From positions 166,068-230,067 of the forward strand of contig BCKL01000030.1 in the NCBI GenBank assembly GCA_001600635.1: a stretch of 64,000 bases of DNA. Direction: 5' to 3'. Positions 11,913-23,714 of this stretch are shown here, piece after piece (position 1 is the stretch's first letter; the number at the start of each line of letters is the position of its first letter). The position numbers and the translations under genes were made by a program. The notes under the pieces are model-generated. The model ran no database searches and was not told where the DNA came from. It saw only the letters and a program-made list of their open reading frames with translations. Source of the DNA: Leucosporidium creatinivorum. Lineage: Eukaryota > Basidiomycota > Microbotryomycetes > Leucosporidiales > Leucosporidiaceae.

Positions 11913-12331
11913 TTTGTGTGACTTAGAGAAACTATCAGTGCATCGTCGGCTGCTGAGAGCGAGCTGAGAGCTTCGGCGATGTTCAGAGAGGGGGCCTGAA
12001 GCCTCGGTGAATCTCTCTGACTCGCGGGAGCAGGAGCAGAAGTCTCTGTTCTGCTGAATAGTCCTCTATCTGCTGCAATACAGACCGCAGCTCGACATCA
12101 CTGGCTGAGTCGACTTGCGATTTTAAATGTCGAGCTCGAGGCTTTGACTGTTCCGCTCATTCCGCTTCCCGTCACCTCGCTTCTGCACCTCGACACTCGC
12201 CAGCAAGACTTCAGAGCACACACAAGTAGCTCCCTTACCGCCTGCGCCCTCCCAAAAGAACGAGTGAGTCGAGGCAGAGGATCCGCTATCGCCCGCCTGA
12301 AGCGAGCTGACGTCTTTCGCCTGGACAGACC

Positions 12332-15302
12332 ATGTCGTTCGGCCAAATCCCTTTCCTGCCTCTGATTGAGGCAGTACCCACCTCTGCCGACCAGCCTCTA
12401 CTCTCAGCCGTCGCTCGCATCGCTCCCTTGCTGATTGCGTCGAGCGTCTTCGAGGAGAGCATCGCCCAGCTTCCCGCATCGGCAGAGTACTATGTACTGC
12501 AGACGGAGCAGCTCTCGCCCGAGCAAATCTACCCGTTACTCGACAATGGCGCGCGCAAGATCATCTCCAAGGATGTAGCCCTCGTCGGCATCGTACCCGC
12601 CGAGCGCCTCATCTTGCACCTCGACCAGTCGACCGCGACCCACTTGGCAGACCCCAAGATCCTCGCTGGCATCTCGGGCATCCTGCTCGAGACTCCCACC
12701 TTCTCGGAGAACCTCCTCAAGTCGTTCCGCACCGCCCTCAAGCTCGCGACTGGCCGCCCTCGCGACCTCTTCATCCTCTCGTCGACCCGCACCGAGGATG
12801 CCGTTCTTCACCAGCCGGCAGCACTCAAGCTCATGTCGCAGACCGTCAACGGAACCGCCGTTCTCCCCATCAAGTTCCTCTCCACCTCCCTCAACACCCT
12901 CCCCGCTCCTCAGCCCGAGAAGGGCCAGCTCTCCATCACCAACCTCTTCACCTCGGCCCTCCGCTCCGACCGCCCCGACGGCCTCTACCCTACCATCCCC
13001 GTTTCCCTCACCTCCGTCCCTTCCACCCTCGGCCTCGTCTACTCCTCCTCCGCCTCGATCGCCAACACCATCGTCTCGGGTAACGCCGTCTACTACTCGC
13101 GCTCGCGCAACGGCCTTTGGCGCAAGGGCGAGTCGTCGGGAGCGATGCAGATGGTCGAGCGCATTCGCATGGACTGCGACTCGGATGCCCTCGAGTTCGC
13201 TGTCCTCGAGACTGGACCCAACGGCGAGAAGGACGGCTTCTGCCACGTCCCCGAGCAGGTGTCCTGCTTTGGAGGAACGTCGGGCTTATCGGAGCTCGAG
13301 TCGACACTCAAGGCGCGCTTCAAGGAGGCTCCCAAGGGCTCCTACACCGCTCGCCTCTTCTCGGAGCCGGCGTTGCTCAAGGCCAAGCTGATGGAGGAGG
13401 CTGGCGAGCTGTGTGAGGCGTCCACCAAGGAGGAGATCGCGGCCGAGGCGGCCGACCTCCTCTACTTTGCGCTCGTCAAATGTGTAGGAGCCGGAGTCGG
13501 ACTTCGCGACGTCGCCAAGGTACTCGACAAGCGCAGCCTCAAGGTCACCCGGCGGAAAGGCGATGCGAAGAAGGAGTGGGCCGACAAGCTTGGTCTGAAG
13601 GAGGGACAGGCGACTGGTGTTGCCGGAGGAGTCGAGGGCGAGAAGAAGGTCGAGGCCAAGGAGGAGCCGCTGAGCAAGGAGGCCGAGAAGGACGAGTCGC
13701 CCGAGGATCTTCGCTGCCAGACCTTCGACTTTACCGCCATGGACGAGGCTGGACGCACCGAGCTGCTCAAGCGCCCCACCGCCTCCTCCTCCGACATGAT
13801 CGCCCGCGTCTCCCCCATCCTCAACACCGTCCGAACAGAGCGCGATGCCGGCCTGCGCTCCCTCGTCGTCAAGTTCGACCGCTGCGCTCCTGCCGAGGAC
13901 ACCTCTTTCCCCCTCGTTATCAACGCTCCCTTCTCCGCCGACCTCATGAAGCTCGACGACAAGGTCAAGTCCGCCATCGACCAAGCCTACTCCAACATCA
14001 AGGCCTTCCACCAGGCTCAGATGGACAAGGAGTCGGGAACCCTCGTCGTCGAGACCATGCCCGGCGTCGTCTGCTCGCGCTTCGCTCGCCCAATCCAGCG
14101 CGTCGGTCTCTACGTCCCCGGTGGAACCGCCATCCTCCCCTCCACCGCCCTCATGCTCGCCGTTCCCGCTCAAGTCGCCAAGTGCTCCACCCTCACTCTC
14201 GCCACTCCTCCTCGCCCCGACGGCTCCATCTCCCCCGAGATCGTCTACATCGCCTCGCTTACCGGTGTCGGATCCATCGTTCGTGCTGGTGGAGCTCACG
14301 CCGTTGCGGCCATGGCCTACGGAACCGAGACCGTCTCCAAGGTCGACAAGGTGCGTTGCAGCTTGGATCAAGCTCAGGACAACGCTGACTCGTTTTCCAC
14401 AGATCTTCGGACCCGGCAACCAGTTCGTCACCGCCGCCAAGATGGCCGTCTCGATGGACTCGGAGGCGTGCTGCGCCATCGACATGCCCGCTGGACCCAG
14501 TGAGGTTCTCGTGAGTTGTCTGCACGTCTACGACCTCTCCTCGACTGCGCAGCTAACGTTTGATATAACAGGTCATCGCCGACAAGGCCGCCGACCCCGC
14601 CTTCGTCGCCTCGGACCTCCTCAGTCAAGCCGAGCACGGTGCCGACTCGCAAGTCATCCTCCTCGCCGTCGACATTGACGACGCCGGTCTCTCCGCCATC
14701 GAGAAGGAGATCAAGGAGCAGGCTCTTGCCCTCCCTCGCGTCGACATCATTCGCAAGAGTATCGCCCACTCGCTCATCATCAAGTGCGCCGATCTCGACC
14801 AGGCCATCGAGTTCAGCAACAACTACGCCCCCGAGCACTTGATCCTTCAGATTGAGAATGCTAGCAGTGTCGTACCCCGGGTGGACAACGCCGGTTCCGT
14901 CTTTGTCGGAGCTTACAGCCCCGAAAGGTGAGTTGCTACTCTCCGCTCCTTTCCCTTTCGAAAGTTCTTGACTGACTCTCGTGCGCTCGCAGCTGTGGAG
15001 ATTACGCTTCCGGTACCAACCACACTCTTCCGACCGCTGGATGGTGCGTTCGAGGCCTCTACAGCTCACTCTCGCCCGAGCTTCGCTGATCATCCTCCGT
15101 CTCTCACAGGGCCAAGCAGTACTCTGGAGTCTCGACTCTCTCCTTCCTCAAGCACATCACCGCACAAGAGCTCACTCGCGATGGACTCAGCGTCCTCGGC
15201 CCCGTCGTCGAGACTCTCGCCGCCGCCGAGGGATTGGACGCTCACAAGATGGCCGTCACCGTTCGCCTTCGCGCGCTTAGGGCTCAGCAGGCTCAGCAGT
15301 AA
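12332..15302 (+). CDS. HIS4: Trifunctional histidine biosynthesis protein HIS4 (PRA-CH / PRA-PH / histidinol dehydrogenase)
   Basis: ATG at 12332 ([18 protein letters not shown]); stop TAA at 15300-15302; about 900 residues. After a fungal N-terminal region comes phosphoribosyl-AMP cyclohydrolase ([33 protein letters not shown]), then phosphoribosyl-ATP pyrophosphohydrolase ([25 protein letters not shown]), an acidic linker of about 50 residues, and histidinol dehydrogenase ([79 protein letters not shown]). It catalyses steps 2, 3, 9 and 10 of histidine synthesis. The first roughly 2 kb are intronless; four introns sit in the dehydrogenase part. All expected active-site segments are present, so the enzyme looks intact. 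Confidence 0.97.
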
Positions 15303-15386
15303 AATCGTCGGAGGAGATGTAGAACTAGATACGGATTGTCAAGAAGCAAGAATCCCGCATACTACGAGTGCGCCGAGGAGAACTAG

Positions 15387-17809
15387 CTAGTGGTGGTGAC
15401 CCTCGTGCCCCTCCTCGACGGGAGGCTCCCAGCTCTCGAACCCGTCGTCCCAGCGGTTCTCCAGACGCTGAATCTTCTTCTCCATCGAGCCCTTGCCCTT
15501 CATGATCTTGCGCCATTCCTTCATCTCGCTGTCGTCGAGGAGGCAGGAGTCGAGCTCGGCGGTGAGAAGAGGGCGGATGGTGTCGATGTCCTCGCCGACT
15601 GAGATACAAAATTGGTCAGGAGTGAGTCAACTAAAGCATGGGAAGTCCGAAGCTCACTGAAGACCAGCTCTTGCCGCCTGTCTCCCCACTCGCCCTCGAA
15701 GTCCTCGCGCATCTTGCGCCGAATTCTGCGAGGGAGGTCAGGTCAGCAGCTGAGATCGATGGAGTATGACATAGACTCACTTTGCATCACTTGGCCACTC
15801 GTTGAGAGGCGTCTCGGCGAGCCATTTGGCGCCTCCGCCAATTGTGAGCTGCGAAGTGGGAAGTCAGCCGAGCGCCGAGGTCGCCTCTGAACACTTACAC
15901 TCACCATCACTCCCGCTTGACTCCACTCTCCGCTCATTGTAGGCCTAGTCGCGAGCCAGAGGAATCCTTTGGATCGAAGGAGTGGTCCGAATGCTGGGTC
16001 GGCCTTCTTCGACGCGAGGCGGGCGATAGGGTCGAGCTGAGGTTGACTGGGAAAGGTAATGAGAAGGCAACGAAACGTCAGCGCGGTACATCTGAAGCTG
16101 ATATATCTACCCACCCATCCTCGTCGTCCTCGTCCTGCTCGTCTTCGTCCATCGCATCCTCCTCGGCGTCGGAGCCCTCGGAATCGTTCTCGTGCAAGAT
16201 GTCCATGCCCTCGAGCATATCCTCGTAGCTGTCCTGGATGACGACAAGGCGGTTCCGAATGGTCTCCCACAGGCGAACGGGTGCGAAAGGTCGACGAGCG
16301 CGGTACACTGGAGTTGAGAAGGAGGAAGGAAGAGCGGACCGAGACTTCGAGTCAGCGGCAGGGAGTTGATTCGAGGTCGAGTAGCACTCACCGAACGTTC
16401 CGATTCCATATTCAATCGTTTCGGCAACGTGCTCTTCGCGCAAAGACTGAAATGTGAGGGCGGAGCAACAGCGAGCGCCGTGGTCAGCTCGAAAGACAAA
16501 GTCAAAAGACGAGGGAATCACGCACTTGAAGCCATCCAGCGCTAACCATGCTTCTCTCAAAGCTGAACCGCTTCGTGTTGAGGATACGAGTGAGATCGAC
16601 TTTGCTCTTGACCGAGGTAAGGATGTCGGCCGAGGGGTTGAGGGTCTTGACGAGACCCTTGACCTTTTTGAGAGTCGCGGCGTCGACGAGGTCGGTCTTG
16701 TTGAGGATGACGACGTCCGCGAATTCGAGCTGGTCGACCATGAGGTCGGAGATATTACGCTCGTCCTGCTCGTCGACGGTACCGGGCTCTCGGCGACTGC
16801 AAGGTCAAGCGTCAGCGAACGGCTTGAATGACGAGAGGCTAGAGAGCTCACTCGGAAAGGAAGTCGGCGGTGTTGAAGTTGGTAAGAAGTTGGCAGGCAT
16901 CGACGACGGTCACGCAGGTGTCCAGACGAGCAACCTTGGGCAATCCACCCTGGCCGAGGATCTCGGCGAGCTTGAGACTAGTCTTGGCCTCCTCGGGGTA
17001 CTATTGGAGCTCGGCGTTAGCTCATTGATCTCCCTAGAGCACTAAAGAAGGTTATGTGCGGCTCACATCCTCATCCTCATCGCCTCCCTTGCCTTCCTTC
17101 TCCAGACGCCGAGCACGCGCCTCGGCCTTAACACGCTCTGCATCGGCCTTGAGGTCGTCGGCGGCCTGTAGGTGCATCTCTGCGAACTCCACCGCGAAAG
17201 TCTCCGCGACCTGCTGAGGCTCCGACACTCCGCTGGACTCGATGAGGAGGTAATCGAAGGATTTCGCCTGTGCGAGCCTTGCTACCTCTTCTAGAAGGTC
17301 TCCGCGTAAAGTACAGCAGATGCACCCATTTTGAAGGGAAAGAATTGACTCCTGGGTTTGGGACTGGTGGCGGGAGAGATCAGAACGGGTACAGAGAGGT
17401 GAGAAAGCTGCAGACGGACCACGTTATGCTGCTTCACGAGGCTGGCATCGATGTTGAGGGCTCCGATGTCGTTGACGATGACTGCACACCTCAGTCCGTG
17501 ATCTGGGTTCTGCAGACGAGGTCAGCGGGGATCATGAAGCCGGGGCAGCGACGCCCTCAAGGCCAGCTCGGCGACGAATCAAAGCGGCTTACCTTGAGAA
17601 TGTACTCGAGTAGGGTGGTCTTGCCGCTCCCTGTTAGGTCATAAATATCAGCTGCTATCGCTCGCTGGAGCGTGAGCTGTCAACACACCAAGGAAGCCAG
17701 ACAGAATCGTAACCGGAAGCCGAGTCTCATCATCGGCCATGTCGCGAAGGGCTTTGTCGGTGAGAGTGCACTGCTCTGCTGGCATGGGCATGAGCGCGAT
17801 GGGAGACAT
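15387..17809 (-). CDS. CobW/COG0523-family metal-chaperone GTPase
   Basis: ATG at 17809 (MSPIALMPMPAEQCTLT), stop at 15387. G-protein motifs in order: the P-loop in ILSGFLGSGKTTLLEYIL (split by an intron), VIVNDIGALNID, the metal-binding family signature LQNGCICCTLRGDLLEEV with C-x-C-C (about 17310), LIESSGVSEPQQVAETF, and NKTDLVDA (about 16690) for guanine recognition. A CobW C-terminal domain follows (GFLWLATRP, WGDRRQELVFIGEDID). The tail ends in GHEGHHH, a further metal-binding feature. Two charged insertions are notable: one around 17150-17060 and an Asp/Glu stretch at about 16200-16120. Known: COG0523 proteins use GTP to load Zn, Co or Ni. The N-terminus lacks the CPELVP motif of ZNG1, so assignment to ZNG1 is not made. 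Confidence 0.92.
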
Positions 17810-18018
17810 GGTACTCTGCTTGATGAGTAGGAGCAGAAGGCGTCAAAGTGCCAATAGCGTCCCTCCAGTTGATAGCGACCGCCGTGGTTCGCACCCTTCC
17901 GCCCGGGACTGGTCAATATGGAGAACGACCAGAGGTCATCGAGAAGATCCCGAAAGGTGGCGTTCTGATTGGTAGAGCGGACGGAAAGCTCAGAAAGCTA
18001 ACTCAGCCCAAGGAGGTG

Positions 18019-20964
18019 ATGAGCGAAGCCGGCAGCAAGCGGCAGCTCGGCGATGGCTCGGCCGACGGAGAACAGGTCTTGAGACGGGCAGGGTGAGCTC
18101 CCTGAGCCTCCCAGGCAAGTTCATAGTACCCTGTACCCCTAGTGCACCCTACTCCTGTCCCCTAGGAGGGCCAGCTCGATATCACTCAAACCGCGAGTCG
18201 ACGCGCTGAGCAGGCTCTCCCTCCCGCTTCATCTCACCCTCGAGTACACCTTAGCACCAGTCTAATCCCATCAAGCTGGCGTCTACCTCGCAGCCCACAC
18301 CGCTTCCTCTCCGCCGCATCCACCGTCTCCTCCGCCCGCTCCGCTCTTCACTCGGCGCCTTCAACAACGCCCTCACCACCGCCCAGGCTCGTTCGGAAGC
18401 AGAGAAGGCAGCAGCACCCAAAGCTCGACCTGTAGAGCGTCGAGTGGGCGAGCGAGACGGGGAATGGCGTGCAGACGGACAAGGAGGAGCAGACAGCAGC
18501 CCGTTTGGGGGCAAGGCGAGCAAGAAGAAGAGTCGCAAGGAGGGGGCGACCTACGGCAGTCGACGAGGCAAGAAAGCGGCTCCAGCACTACCACCCCAGG
18601 CCTCGACGAGCAGCAGCAAACCGGCAGGACGGCGAGACCTCAAGAGCGTGTTGATTGAGAGCGGCTTGAGCGATCCAGACGTGCTAGCAAGAGCGCAGGG
18701 GGTCCACCGAGCATGGACCAATGTGCTGGAGGGCGTCTACGAGGTGCAGCGCAAGGGGAAGGGGAAGGAGGTGCAGAGGGAGCGCGATGAGCCGAGAGTG
18801 CGGAGCTTGGTCGAATCGATGGCGCTCGAGGTGGGATGGGGGATCGAGGAGGCAGTACAGAGCTGCATGGAGGGTGAGCAAGGGGATACGGAAGCTAGGC
18901 GGAGGAGCACCATGCGCGATATGGACGAGGACGAGGAGGAAGGCGACTCGTCGGTGGAGAGCATCAGGGTCAAGGGCTCGCTGGAGGAAGGTCAGGAGGA
19001 TGGGAACCTACTCGCGGACGAGTGGTACGAGGCTTGTCCAGATTACTGCAGCAGGTGAGCTTCAAGGAGCGATCGCGATACTCGCCTCGGCGCTGACCTT
19101 TCCTCGGCGCAGATGGATCTTTGGCCAACACGCCGCCTCTATCCTTCTCGATGGACTCCAAGAAGGACCCTTCGCTCTGATAGACGCTCTGTACGACCTC
19201 TGCCTCACCCATGGCGCGTCGACCGAGGTGAGCTTCGCATCACGCTTGCTCACGCCCGGCACCTCGCTAACCTCCCCCGACTGCCAGGCGACTCGCTTCT
19301 ACGACCTGATCAACTACCTCGGCTTCGCTTCCTTTTCCCCTCAAACCACTTCACACTCCATCGCCGTCCGCTCGGCGTCCCTATCTCAATCAAAGGCCTA
19401 CTTCGCCTCGCTCCAAGCCACCCTCCTCGCTTCCTCCTTCTCCCAACGCCTCTTCTACTCCGACTTCATCTCTCTCACCCACGCGCAGCTTGCACCAGGC
19501 GAGGAGCCCCTCGTCGCCGGGCTATGCGAGGTCGTTTGCGACATAGCGGGCGAGATGCTGGCCAGCATCGCCGAAGCCGCCAAGGGCGGCGAGCGGGGAG
19601 GAGATCGACTCATGGAGGACGTCGCCAATAGGGTGGAGCGGGAGGTCGGATTTGCCATTCCCTTCCTGCTCGAGGAACCGACACTGCGCTCGGTGGATAA
19701 CCTCGAGGCGCTCGAACGAGTCGCGACCGCCGTCTTCGACCTCACCGCTCTTCTCGCCGACTCTCCGGCCGAGCACAGCCTCGCCCCCATCTCCCTCCTC
19801 CTCGAGCTCGAGCTACTTGCGCGCGACCTCGAATCCCTCACGCCGTCAATCCTCCTCCCATCCTCCCATTCGCCTCACCTCGCTCGACTCGTTCACCTCA
19901 ACTCCCTCGCGGTATCGTCGCCTGCACCCTTCACCGCCCACCTTACTCACTTCACCACTTCTCGCACCTCCTACGCCCTCTCGACTGTCTCGGCAACCCT
20001 CGCTTCCCTCTCACTCCACGCCATCGACGCCCTGGTCCTCAGCCACACTCTCGACGCATATCACACCCTCCCTGACGTCGAGGCGACTCAAGGGCGCGGA
20101 GTCCTTGAGAAGTCAGCCTTCTTCGAGCGACTCAAGGACGCCGAGGGCAAGAGCTTGGAGGCGGCTGGCGAGCACGGAGCTGGGACAATCTTTAGCGACG
20201 CCGTCGAGGGATCGGAGAACAAGTGGCGCTTCGAGGAGATGGTCTCGGGCTACGTACCTGTCACCCCTGCACTGCTTAGACGAGCGAGGATCGCCGAAGA
20301 GGGAGCAGGGATCGAGGACTCTCCGCTCGGCTCAGCTAGCCTTGCTCGACGGGTGGGAGGTAGCGCTGGGAAGGCAGGAAAGGAGCGTACGCCGATCAAG
20401 ATGATGTTCGCCTTGCGAGGTCGACCGAGGCCGAGGGCGAGCAAGTCGACGGAGGGCAGAGGAGGGCGAGCGAGGCAACAGCCCACGACTTCCGACCTCG
20501 AGGATGCGGATGAGGATGAAGACGACGAGGACAACACTCCCGGACGACCGACAAGACAAGCAGCTCGACCTCTTCAGATGCTCGACCTGTCGATGGACGC
20601 CAGCGACTCGGAGACGGCGACCAGCAGGGCATCCGACGGCGACGTCCTCATTCTCGACAGCGATGGCGCCTCGTCTACCGCTACTTCGGAGCAAGAAGAC
20701 GCCTCGGACGAGGGCGAGTTCGGCGAGAACGACACCTCTCACCTCCGCTACGAGATCCTTGACACCGTTCCTTCTCCCTTCCCCACGTCCGAGGTGGACG
20801 ACCTTGACCTTCTTGGCAGTAGAAGCGGAGTCGCGATGATGAGGAAGCGATCTGGATCCGAGTCGACGATTCGCGGAGGGGGATCGCCGAGGAAGCGGCA
20901 GGCGCGTTTGGTTCGTTTCGAGATAGAGGAGAGCGAGGAGAGCGCCGATGAGCTGGGCTTGTGA
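18019..20964 (+). CDS. Unidentified large protein with acidic C-terminus
   Basis: The main frame is sure from about 18294 to the stop at 20962-20964; the 5' end is not. A possible first exon starts MSEAGSKRQLGDGSADG at 18019, but its junction to the main frame could not be settled. The frame continues with LRPLRSSLGAFNNALTTAQ, a Lys/Arg-rich basic part, a helical part (RRDLKSVLIESGLSDPDVL), WIFGQHAASILLDGLQEG after an intron at about 19055-19112, then a long exon of helical repeats from 19288. The last 250 residues are basic and acidic low complexity (DLEDADEDEDDEDNTPGR) with SPRKRQ near the end, which suggests a nuclear protein. I do not recognise the family. Confidence 0.7.
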
Positions 20965-21179
20965 TTCTTGTTGCTATGCATTTACTATCCCGCATTGTCC
21001 GAGCGTAGACAGGTGAGAGCGTTGACGAAGCGCGAGGTGAGGCCGATGACTCGGCGCCTGCTTCGCCGCCGTTTTGCTGAGCGAGAACCACACCCTTCTC
21101 ACCAGAGTCGAGACAGAAACGCGAAGTACAATATACACCATCCAGCTAGCCCTGCTCCGTCATGCTTCGACCCCATCTC
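20965..21179. other. Convergent intergenic spacer
   Basis: About 215 bp between two convergent stop codons. Nothing else seen. Confidence 0.5.
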
Positions 21180-23407
21180 TCAGCCGTCCGGCCACCTCGC
21201 GAGCGTCTCGGCGGAAGGCGTGAAGTAGACCCTCAACGGCTCCTCGATACACCGCTCGAATAGTCGTCCAATCGCAGCAGTTTGTTTCAGCTTCTCGACT
21301 TGTGCCGAGCTGGGGCGAGCTCCGGCGACGAAATCGGCGTCACCAGCGTGGAGAGGGAACTCGTAGGCGCTGTCGGATTCGACAACCTGATGAGGAGGCG
21401 TCAGTCAATGCAGTTCGCCAAGATAGAAAAATATAGACTGACGGCGAGGTAATCGTAGTCTCGACGACGAAGGGGTGCAATCTTCTGCTTCGATCGACTG
21501 CCTCGGCCGAGACGAGGCGTAGCTGTCAGCGGAAGCGAGGTGAGCTGTGGGTATGTGACCAGGAGGGAGCTCAATACCACCTACCGCTCACCACTGCTCC
21601 TTCTGTCACCTCCCATCCGGTGATGACGCCGAAAAGGCCCGTCAAACGAAGAAGGAAAGTGTCGCCGACTCGAAGCTTGAGCTTGAACGAGCCGTCGGTA
21701 GGTCTGCGATGCACGTCGAATCCCTCAGACTCCTCTTTCTTGACGGCGGCGATGAAGTCGCGGAAGGGTCTGGCCACTGCGTCGGGGAGAGCGGGGAGAA
21801 GGCTGTGCTCGAGAATGGGGATGTCGTGCCGCTGAGGCGGTCGGAGCTGGTGCTGAATATGAGGCAGGACCTGCGCTCGGAACGAGGCGCCTCCGAAAGT
21901 AGCCTCGCAGATAGTGGCCGCAGTGCAGGCGGATTGGGTGCTCCAAAGCTGGCCGTCTCGAGCGACGTCTCGGTGAAGCACGTCGCCGGCGTAAAAGAAC
22001 ATCTGAGGCCAATGAAGGGGCTCAGCGTTTCCGTGAGAGAAAAAGAGTGCTGAACGGTAGCCCCTTACCACTTCGGACGGGGTCAGTCGGCTGCCCTCGA
22101 GCTGCTCCTCGCTGATGCCGCTGAGGGTGTACAGTGCTCCTGCGTCGGTCCCCTCCCGCATGCAGAGCATGACCGCCTCGGTCGGCCGGTCCTTCCAGAA
22201 TGCGAGCATGCGGTCGTTCTTGTGCAGCTCGATGTTGATTTCCCAGGGGGCAGGAAGACGACGAGCAAGTCCGATGAAGACCGCAGCGAAGGTGGTGGGG
22301 CGGAGCACGATATCGGGATCGGTAGCCAGACGTCTACTTGTCGAGCGCTTCACGGCGAGCTGAAGGACCATCTGTGTGGAGCGAGAATGAGCCGGGGAAG
22401 AGGACACCGAGCTGGCAGTCGGCGCCTGACCTCATCGAGAATGCCGTCACGCTCCAGCTCGCCAGCGAAAGTTCTGCAGAGCACAAATCCACACCGTGCG
22501 CATACGAGGAAAACCCCCCGAACGAGCTTCAAGAGTGCTGAACAAGGGTCGGAGCTCTCCGAACCTTGGTAGCCGTCTCGCCTTAAGCTTCGGGCCATAG
22601 CCAAGGAATATCGATGGAAGAAGCGATAGGTCTATTCCAAACGTATCAGCTTCATTGAGAGAGGATTACAGACAGCTCAAGACTCACCGCGTATGTCGTG
22701 GTCCGGCGCCCACGCGTCGAAGGCAACGACGCCGAGCTCGATGGCATGTCCTCCATCGACTTGCTCTTGAACTATCAGGCGCCAAAGTTCCGCCGAACCA
22801 AAGTGAGCACCGCGCAGGCGAATCTCCTCGCACCACCAGCTCCTCGTCAGCGAGCCGGAGCTCGCGCCGAGCTTGCTCGACCTCTCGACTGCATCCGAAA
22901 CCTGCTCCAGCGGAATCGAGGTGGTCTCAACCGACAAAAGCCGATTCTTCGAGCCGTTGACTAGGCGGTTGATATGACGGTCGGCGAGAGCGTCGAGCTG
23001 CCAGCGAGCGCGGAAGACGAGGAAGGGAAAGGGAAGAGCTTGTCGACCAGTCCTTGATCCTCTGCGAGTGGTAGTTTGTACTTGGGGTACCCGAGACCTC
23101 CAATTGACCACCTTGCTTTGACGAGCGGGCGCCAGACGACGGGGGCGAGCGAAGCGGCGGCGAAGGAGCGCGAGACGAGCTGGCAGTTGAGGAGGGTGGT
23201 GAGGGTGTCCTTGGCTGTAGGATCGAGGAAGCCGAGGGTGTGCTGGATGATCTCGGAGGGGATGGTAGGCGCTGTTCGAAAGAGGACGCGCGAGGTGTCA
23301 GCTTCGAAGGCTCAAGCTGAGCTGAAGGGGAGAGGCTGTAGCTCACCTGTAGTAGTCTCCGAATGCACAGAGAGCTCCTCCAGCTGCTTCGACAAGCTTG
23401 CTTCCAT
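21180..23407 (-). CDS. F-box protein, FBXO21-like with C-terminal YccV/HspQ domain (paralog 1)
   Basis: ATG at 23407 (MEASLSKQLEELSVHSETTT), stop at 21180 after SAETLARWPDG. Exon 2 encodes the F-box (PSEIIQHTLGFLDP, NCQLVSRSFAAASLAPVVW). The middle (SWWCEEIRLRG, AIELGVVAFDAWA, LARRLPAPWEINIEL, EAVMLCMREGTDAGALYTL) matches the transglutaminase-like/SirB1 part of FBXO21. The end (DGSFKLKLRVGDTFLLRLTGLFGVITGWE) fits the YccV hemimethylated-DNA-binding/HspQ-like domain. Known: FBXO21 is the substrate receptor of an SCF ubiquitin ligase. A paralog lies at 31632-33923 in opposite orientation; leader, exon 1 and F-box exon are nearly identical while the rest is only moderately similar. About seven introns. 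Confidence 0.88.
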
Positions 23408-23630
23408 CCTGAGCCGAGCGACGAGTCGAGAGCAAAGCGAGCACGAGTGTGTGGGAGGAGGGAGAGAGACGAGGGTCACAACTCGTTCGGAGGGGTCGAG
23501 TTCGGTCGTCGTTCAGAGTGGGGTGAGTGTCGAGGGTGGATAGCTACAGATAGGCTGAGAGTAGGATCAGCGCAACGAGAGCTCCCCATACAGCCCAGCA
23601 AAAGCAGCAGAGCTCGACCGAGCGCCGAGC
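23115..23630 (-). repeat. Inverted repeat, copy 1: leader, exon 1, intron 1 and F-box exon
   Basis: The reverse complement of this stretch matches about 31412-31920. The non-coding leader before ATG is close to identical over more than 150 bp, intron 1 is somewhat less similar, and similarity stops abruptly after the codons for WRPLVKA. Confidence 0.9.
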
Positions 23631-23714
23631 AATACCGTTCGCAGCCTCCCCTCCCGAAACCCGAGTGATGCGTCCACGGCAATATTACACCCTAGTACAG
23701 CTCCAACTCCACTC

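Larger units (their letters stand above)
11831..12331 (+). promoter_or_regulatory. HIS4 upstream region with a leader intron
   Basis: About 500 bp between the dioxygenase stop and the HIS4 start. A likely 5'UTR intron runs from GTGAGTCGAGG (about 12263) through a GCTGAC branch site to GGACAG just before ACCATG. The upstream half holds the CACGTG and ATGAGTCAT sites listed separately. Confidence 0.55.

Noticed and set aside
13286-14485. A 399-codon open frame antisense to HIS4
   Set aside because: It is a mirror of the strong codon bias of HIS4. Its translation is low-complexity Gly/Asp/Val and has no splice or start context.
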